A stretch of DNA of 64,000 bases from Steromphala cineraria (Eukaryota; Mollusca; Gastropoda; Trochida; Trochidae), in assembly GCA_916613615.1 (NCBI GenBank), contig OU744724.1, positions 34,421,607 to 34,485,606 of the forward strand, given 5' to 3'. Of this stretch, positions 58,159 through 64,000 are shown piece after piece (within the stretch, counting starts at the first letter, position 1; every line of letters begins with the position of its first letter). The position numbers and the translations under genes are program-made. The notes under the pieces were generated by a model, which worked only from the letters and a program-made list of their open reading frames with translations, was not told the DNA's origin and searched no databases.

Positions 58159-58288
58159 AACATGTTTAAACCAAATAAACGAGTATAAATGAGCGCATAT
58201 CGTAAATAAACGAGTATAAATGAGCGCATATCGTTAGTTACTAACGATATGCGCTCATTTATACTCGTTTATTTGGTTTTAACATGTT
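58159..58288. repeat. long palindrome with a 31-bp duplicated arm segment
   Basis: The arms match the 99-bp palindrome at 63582-63680. Here the left arm has TAAATAAACGAGTATAAATG through ATATCG repeated in tandem, making the hairpin asymmetric, and one base differs (AACATGTTTAAACC). Confidence 0.9.
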
Positions 58289-58608
58289 ATTCACTAAGTG
58301 GTAAATAAAAACTCGGTACCGAGGGTCATAGCATATGAACTCGCGAGAGCATAGCCCGAGCTGAGTTTATTGCCATAACCCGAGACAGTCGGATTAATAT
58401 TTGGTTTACACTTCAGTTGAACAATTATTTTTGCTCTATACAACTACTAAATAACATTTAATGATACTCTTTGCGAGTTTAATGTGTCCTCACCAAACTA
58501 AGCATATATGCTACTTACAATACACTCCTGCTTGATGATTGGAAACTAAAAACCTGATTCCTTACATTGAAAACTATTTTATTTCAATATGTAAAAAAAA
58601 AAAAAACT

Positions 58609-59593
58609 GTCGTAAGGGTATGCAGACAAGACACATCAAAATGTACATCAAGTGGCATGGATCGCCGGTAGCGCAGGTAGAGCCGACCATGCCTGATAAC
58701 ATAGAACCCCAGTTTCGTTGTTCTGTTCAAAACCTTTATTTTTCCGTTTGATAAAAATAACAACTGTCCAGTTGTTTAGGTCTGTTTACTATTTCATAAC
58801 CGTCCACTAGATGACCAACCTACGCTCATAGTGGTTACGGCATTTAAGCTTAAACTAAAACAAAGGCAATAACTTCCCAATAGGATGAAATATATTGGAC
58901 AAGAAAACAGTGTAGGAGGATACAAGAGAAACAAAGTCTACTATTGGTCTTAAGGCCTCACTGATTGCCAATCGTACTCATCTACATACGTTTGCTTATA
59001 CTTATGCACTTCCCTCTAATGAAAGTTCTTTGTTTATCGCTGATGCACCTGCCAATGTTAAACTGCGCTCAACAAATCACTTCCTTGTTACGTTGACGAC
59101 TGGTGGTGAAGCTAGCGACATAGAAACGCTTAAGCTAATAGTTTTCAATAGTGTTATGATGACCTGGGCTTGACTTGAAATTGTTGTGATTTTACGTGCG
59201 GTTGTTTCAATTGTTCGTTTGTACACTGAATATATTTTTTGTTTAGGCAATTTCAGCTAGTATCAATTGATTTCTAGCAATTTATAGTGTATCCTACAAC
59301 ATCTGAATGATTTAGTTTCCATTGTTGAATTCAATCAAATTTATATGTCAATAAACAATCAATTAAAATATTGCAATGATGTGGATTAAAAGGTAATTTT
59401 CTTATTGTCCTGCAAGTTCATATTTGAAATCATGTTTCATCTTAGATATAACTGGTATATTTCATAGTTCAAGTACCAAATTCAATGATTATATTTCTGA
59501 TAAGAGTGACACATTTCTATTGGAAATAACTCCATCCTAAAATAACCTCATATACATGAAGCGCTAAGCAGTAACAAATATGGTTTACTCACT
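58609..59593. other. intergenic DNA
   Basis: No gene recognised; follows the A14 tract at 58593-58606. Confidence 0.5.
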
Positions 59594-59926
59594 TTAAAGG
59601 GGAAGAAGTACGTTTTTTTGAAAATGTGATATTTTCAATTTTTCACTGATTTTACTAAATGTATTATTTTGATAGTATCCAAAATCTCATTACACAAATC
59701 AATCATCCATAGTCAGAGAACAAATAATAAAGATTCAAATAAACTCCATTGGCCGCCATTTTGTGTGAACACCTTTAATTAATTTCGCGTAAGAAAAGGG
59801 AATCGCATGGCCTAAGTTTACATTATATGATTGATTTATTACTGCTTCATTTAGTTTGAATACATTGTCTTTCAATTTGAACCATTTATTTTCATACTCT
59901 CCCTAAAATATGCTATTGCCCCTTAA
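59594..59926 (-). mobile_element. TTAA-type MITE, copy E (reverse orientation)
   Basis: TTAAAGGGGAAGAAGTACGT at the left and TATGCTATTGCCCCTTAA at the right. Internal TCCATTGGCCGCCATTTTGT is the reverse complement of the family's landmark. More diverged termini than copies C and D. Confidence 0.82.
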
Positions 59927-60690
59927 AGATGACCATGCTTTGACACTATCAAATTATTTAAGGATTCTCTAGCCTTGCATAATCCGTTGCCTTCGCCTGG
60001 CCTTGCCTTGAATTCGTGCCTAACAATTTGACAGAATCGACTCAGCAGGGTGTAATCAACAACCTTTTTTTCATAAAGGCCTATCACTTTGCATTCTCTC
60101 CCCACAGAGGCAACTCAGTCATACCCCAGTTAGCCTCTGTTCCATTAGGCCAAAATCCTGGGGTTCCGGCAGATCGCCCTAGCGGCAAAAAGTTGTAACT
60201 TGAGATATCTCCCTATTTGCAGCCAATGAAAACACCTTTTGGATGTCCACGACTTCGGGAATACTCAACGGTCACTCAGTGACTTTCAAAAGAATCATGC
60301 CTTTAGGTTTCTTTTTCATTAACAGTGTGAGTCTCAGAGAGGGAAACTATTTCAAAATCAGATATGTATAGGGTGTTTCATTAGAAACATATTGTTTTAT
60401 AATTGTTTAAATTGTTCTTCGTTTTATGATTTATTTTATTTTAATAATTCACCAAATAAAAACCAATGAGAAGGTAAAAAGCAATTGTTTTGTAGAAGGA
60501 AGAGTTATCTCCCTTTGATGCGGATCCACACGGGAATAGTCGAACTTTTGCGAATGACCACTTTTGAAACGGCGTCGCTGATTGCACAACTAACTTCGAT
60601 TGCCTCCAATCAGATTTCTACCTTTCTATCCCGTATGTTAGCCGTAATAGAACTCTCCTACACGTGTGTATGTGCTTCGCCGTTCGCTGG

Positions 60691-60728
<38 letters not shown>

Positions 60729-60962
60729 TAAATAAGGAGAGTTGGTTTCTCACGTGAAGAAAGGTTGTATATCAGAAATTGTAAACATCGGATGGTTCAG
60801 ACTGGATCATTCTTCTTTAATACGATGAATTCATTTCGACCATTATGTGGGTCTTGTCAAGTATGATTATAAATGGAAGGCTACATATGTTTATACAGGA
60901 AAAAAAACAACAAATTCATATAATCTACACATTTTGATAAAAAATGTTTCTTTTGTTTCAAG
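59927..60962. other. intergenic DNA with dispersed repeat and (TA)n
   Basis: Contains a CTCTCCCCACAGAGGCAACT dispersed-repeat copy at about 60090-60145 and a (TA)n microsatellite at 60692-60725. No gene recognised. Confidence 0.55.
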
Positions 60963-61542
60963 ATTACAATACATGATATTAAGCAAACGCCAATTGGACA
61001 AATGCAATTCGAAGTATTGACAAGTGTTAAGTATGTTCTTCAAAATAATAATAACTGATAAGAGGTGCGGCACTTGTCCTGCTTTGATTGAATGAGTAGT
61101 TTCAAACAACTATGATTATAATTGGAGTTATTTTTTTCATGAAATAATTGATTTTGAACATTCTTTGATAGATTGCCAAGAGTACTTTTTTATATGATTT
61201 TCAAAATGTATGATATCAAAGTGCGTTTTAATAATAAAACAACTCCTCTTCACATTACAAATTATATAAGGATGTTTTTTAAAGAACCTATAATTTTTTT
61301 TCATGTCTTCTTTCTTCGTAAACCAAAACGTGTGTGTCTTCTGCAGAGCATTTACCTGAAAACTTTTATTTTCCATTTCGAAATTGTGGTTTCTTCAAAA
61401 TACAACGAACATTCTTTCAGTAGACAATTTCAAGTTTGAGCAGACTGACTAATCAGTTATTATTATTTTGAAGAACATACTTGACACTTGTCAATACTTC
61501 GAATTTGTCCAATTGGCGCTTGCTTAATATCATGTATTGTAA
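60963..61542. mobile_element. large inverted repeat with ~95-bp arms
   Basis: 60963-61059 (ATTACAATACATGATATTAA ...) matches the reverse complement of 61453-61542 except for two substitutions and a 4-base indel, around a ~390-bp centre. Looks like a fold-back or TIR element; no transposase frame. Confidence 0.75.
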
Positions 61543-61866
61543 TTAAAAACCATTTTCAATTTTGTAGTGTAATTGCTTATAATATGTCTTAATCTTGGTC
61601 GTCATTTCTCCAGCCCTTTTCAAACCAACGTTAAATTTGTGAAGAAAACTTGAGTAGTGGATATTGAAACGTCTTTGGTATCCTTTGTCTGTATGACGCA
61701 TGCTTTTCGTCAAGAAATAGGTCAATTGCTCAGTAGGTTGTTATATTGAGTTAGGTGTAAATAGAGAAGTGTCTCCCATAAGGTTCAAATTGTATCTTTA
61801 GTTCCGAAATATCATTGCAAGACGTATTTGTAAATGCAACACATGACAATATATTCATTTCAAGGT

Positions 61867-61872
61867 TTTATT
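61867..61872 (-). terminator. polyadenylation signal of the homeobox gene
   Basis: AATAAA on the - strand (TTTATT on +) about 146 bases past the homeobox stop codon. Confidence 0.5.
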
Positions 61873-62017
61873 CAAACAAACAACAAATGTAACAAAACAT
61901 TAATGTAGCATTTCATGTCATGCAAGACGTATACAATAGCACTTCATATTTGATAACAATCATAACAAGTGGTACACTGTTCATATACAAGTAATTGCAA
62001 AGATGTACACAATCAAT

Positions 62018-62377
62018 TTACATGTATGCACTCAGGTCAATTGCACGAAGCAAGGTACTGTCTTTGAGTCCATGGCGAGAACGGAACTTTCTCTTGGCAA
62101 TCTCGGATCTAGACCTTGTGTTGCACTGCCTGCTGCGTTTGTTTCCAAACCACTTCTTGACTTGATCAACACTAATTGATCCTGAGAGTGCGAGGGCTTC
62201 GCACACGGTGGCAGATGGATATGGGTTTGATCGGTACCAGCTTTCCATGAATTGAACTGCACGTTTGGTCAGAGGTGGTCTTCGCTTCACGCCTGGAACA
62301 CTGATACAAGACTGCTTGATGGTTTCTTGTTCCTTTTCTTCCAATAGAGCCAAGCTTTTCTCAACCCGATCGATAAC
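62018..62377 (-). CDS. TALE-class homeobox gene, last coding exon (partial)
   Basis: The exon starts after a strong acceptor (- strand TTATTTTTTCAG at 62380-62378) in phase 0 and encodes 119 residues plus a stop. A homeodomain lies at about residues 29-92: a basic N-arm KRRPPLTKRAV, the TALE hallmark PYP between helices 1 and 2 (WYRSNPYPSATVCEALA), and recognition helix VDQVKKWFGNKRSR. WFGNKR with Gly50 and Asn51 matches the PBX/PBC type rather than MEIS or IRX (WFxNARR). The flanking sequence lacks a PBC domain, and helix 1-2 diverges from PBX, so this may be one of the rapidly evolving TALE genes of spiralians. It should bind DNA in the nucleus. Upstream exons are not seen in the window; the next 1.4 kb is the duplicated block. 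No ATG is needed because this is an internal splice start. Confidence 0.85.
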   Translation of the reverse strand, partial: VIDRVEKSLALLEEKEQETIKQSCISVPGVKRRPPLTKRAVQFMESWYRSNPYPSATVCEALALSGSISVDQVKKWFGNKRSRQCNTRSRSEIAKRKFRSRHGLKDSTLLRAIDLSAYM

Positions 62378-62867
62378 CTGAAAAAATAAGAATACTTAAG
62401 ATTAAACAAAGTTGAATTTGAAAACATAATTAACAGAACACTTTGGTAAAGAATAAACTGCATTAAAGGTCAGAGCCATAAGAAATAGTTGATTTGAAAT
62501 AAACAGTTTTGGAAGGAATACATGTGCTACTGCCCCTTTAAACTATCTTTTTTTATATTATGACGTTTCTTTTGATGTTGAGTGCCCATTGCCACCCGTC
62601 GCCATCGTAGTATTTAGACAGAAAATAGATATCACTCGGTGCCGTTTACTGTTTTGGAAACCAAATCCCATCACGTGGGTACTTGTTCCGAAGTTGTTAC
62701 TTCCGCAGTGGGCACCATAGTCCAATTCAGACTAGATGTGTTTATATGGAATTTCTCTTCGTGAAATATATCATCTAGCCATGGGTGACCAATTCGACAA
62801 TTTCGAGACAATGTACTATCAAAAGGTGTAGGGTTACGATTCACATAGTTAGTCTTACATTTTCTTA

Positions 62868-63077
62868 TTGGAGATTTTGAGCTTTCCTTTTGAGATTAAC
62901 TATGAACACAGACGCGAATTAACTTATTTGGAAGCAGATTTTAGTAGAGAATGTATTACGCAAAGTTGCATACATTATATCTGTCGTACAGCTAGTCGTA
63001 TGTGTTTGGTTACTTTGCTAATGATAGATAATGATGAGTTTAATCCGAAATTGTCAAAGGATGATGTTCCAGACTAA
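62868..63077 (+). CDS. unknown small frame, possible exon (copy 2 of 2)
   Basis: The duplicate of the frame at 57446-57655, one residue different. No ATG start, no recognised family. Could be noncoding repeat sequence. Confidence 0.2.
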   Translation: MEILSFPFEINYEHRRELTYLEADFSRECITQSCIHYICRTASRMCLVTLLMIDNDEFNPKLSKDDVPD

Positions 63078-63581
63078 TGTCTTAAGAATGATAACATATT
63101 TCCGTAAAAAAATTTTGATTTAAAATTTCTCTAAAATGTATTTTAATGTCTATGACAATGAAAGGTAACTCTTTATATGTTTTTGTCTGTATAGTCGGTC
63201 TTTCTACAAATAAAACCTCTTGAATCTGAGATTTTCTATTCTTTCTATTATCACTTCAGCACATTAGGTTCACTAGTATTTTGTCAACTATTCATGTTAC
63301 CAATCAATCTACAATGCTCTTTCATATTGCTTTGTATTTTGTTTTGTATCAGTTATTTGGTTTTGAAGATTATTTGCCCAGGACAAGGTTTGGGTTTTAA
63401 TCTTTGATAATATCTTTGACACTGAGTTCCTGTCAAACACAGACATGTTAAACTTGTGGTGTTACCTTTGGCAAGTGACTTTACTCACAGTGTGCATCTT
63501 AAATTCGCAGGGTTATTGGGTACCCGGTTTCGTAGTAAGCAAATCGGTTTAAAAAGTTACTCACTCCACGTTTTCACATGC

Positions 63582-63680
63582 AACATGTTAAAACCAAATA
63601 AACGAGTATAAATGAGCGCATATCGTTAGTTACTAACGATATGCGCTCATTTATACTCGTTTATTTGGTTTTAACATGTT
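63582..63680. repeat. perfect 99-bp palindrome (49-bp arms, 1-bp centre)
   Basis: AACATGTTAAAACCAAATAA and onward to GCGCATATCGTTAGT, centre T, then the exact reverse complement ending in AACATGTT. Confidence 0.93.
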
Positions 63681-64000
63681 ATTCACTAAGTGGTAAATAA
63701 AAACTCGGTACCGAGGGTCATAGCATATGAACTCGCGAGAGCATAGCCCGAGCTGAGTTTATTGCCATAACCCGAGACAGTCGGATTAATATTTGGTTTA
63801 CACTTCAGTTGAACAATTATTTTTGCTCTATACAACTACTAAATAACATTTAATGATACTCTTTGCGAGTTTAATGTGTCCTCACCAAACTAAGCATATA
63901 TGCTACTTACAATACACTCCTGCTTGATGATTGGAAACTAAAAACCTGATTCCTTACATTGAAAACTATTTTATTTCAATATGTAAAAAAAAAAAAAACT

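Larger units (their letters stand above)
57099..58608. repeat. ~1.5-kb recent duplication, copy 1
   Basis: Matches 62522-64000 with only a handful of single differences by eye, plus one 31-bp tandem insertion near 58201-58231. The right boundary cannot be set because the second copy runs off the window. Copy 1 holds the right end of MITE D, a 69-codon frame and a long inverted repeat. Confidence 0.93.
62522..64000. repeat. ~1.5-kb recent duplication, copy 2 (runs off the window)
   Basis: Nearly identical to 57099-58608, in the same orientation, 5422 bases downstream. It begins inside the right terminal repeat of the MITE (ATGTGCTACTGCCCCTTTAA) without the rest of that element. Confidence 0.93.

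Overview
The window is AT-rich animal nuclear DNA with GT-AG introns, long intergenic stretches, and many tRNA-derived, fold-back and TTAA-flanked repeats. The intron-rich genes, the repeat spectrum and a divergent PBX-like TALE homeodomain suggest a marine lophotrochozoan, perhaps a mollusc. No diagnostic marker is present, so this placement is an inference.

Layout. (1) 1-4100: a tRNA-derived SINE, a TATCGATA-rich patch, two short inverted-repeat elements and a possible two-exon 54-residue reading frame. (2) 4188-16172, + strand: a complete 18-exon gene for a type II membrane M28B metallopeptidase of the glutamate carboxypeptidase II / NAALADase family. The 754 codons were assembled by hand; all exon phases agree and all zinc ligands are present. 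(3) 16.3-27.4 kb: intergenic DNA with two tandem copies of a 442-bp fold-back element, an old duplicated block and tRNA-like relics. (4) 27470-33888: a GC-rich DIRS-type tyrosine-recombinase retrotransposon with gag, RT-RNase H-methyltransferase-like and recombinase frames all open, perfect 158-bp inverted terminal repeats and an internal complementary region. (5) 33889-35255: a decayed 5'-truncated LINE tail split by a TTAA-flanked MITE. (6) 37472-53336, - strand: a complete five-exon two-pore-domain potassium channel gene of 320 codons. Its introns carry decayed tandem copies of its own exon edges, including a ~30-bp minisatellite whose unit contains the exon-2 splice acceptor. (7) 54-64 kb: MITEs, a nearly identical ~1.5-kb duplication (57.1-58.6 kb and 62.5-64.0 kb) carrying a long palindrome, a large inverted repeat, and the 3' coding exon of a TALE homeobox gene on the - strand.

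The peptidase, channel and homeobox genes are unrelated neighbours; nothing suggests a shared pathway. The mobile elements explain much of the noncoding structure. I did not find a clearly new multi-gene system. The most unusual signals are the repeated exon-edge expansions in the channel gene, the intact DIRS element, and the duplicated palindrome-bearing block.
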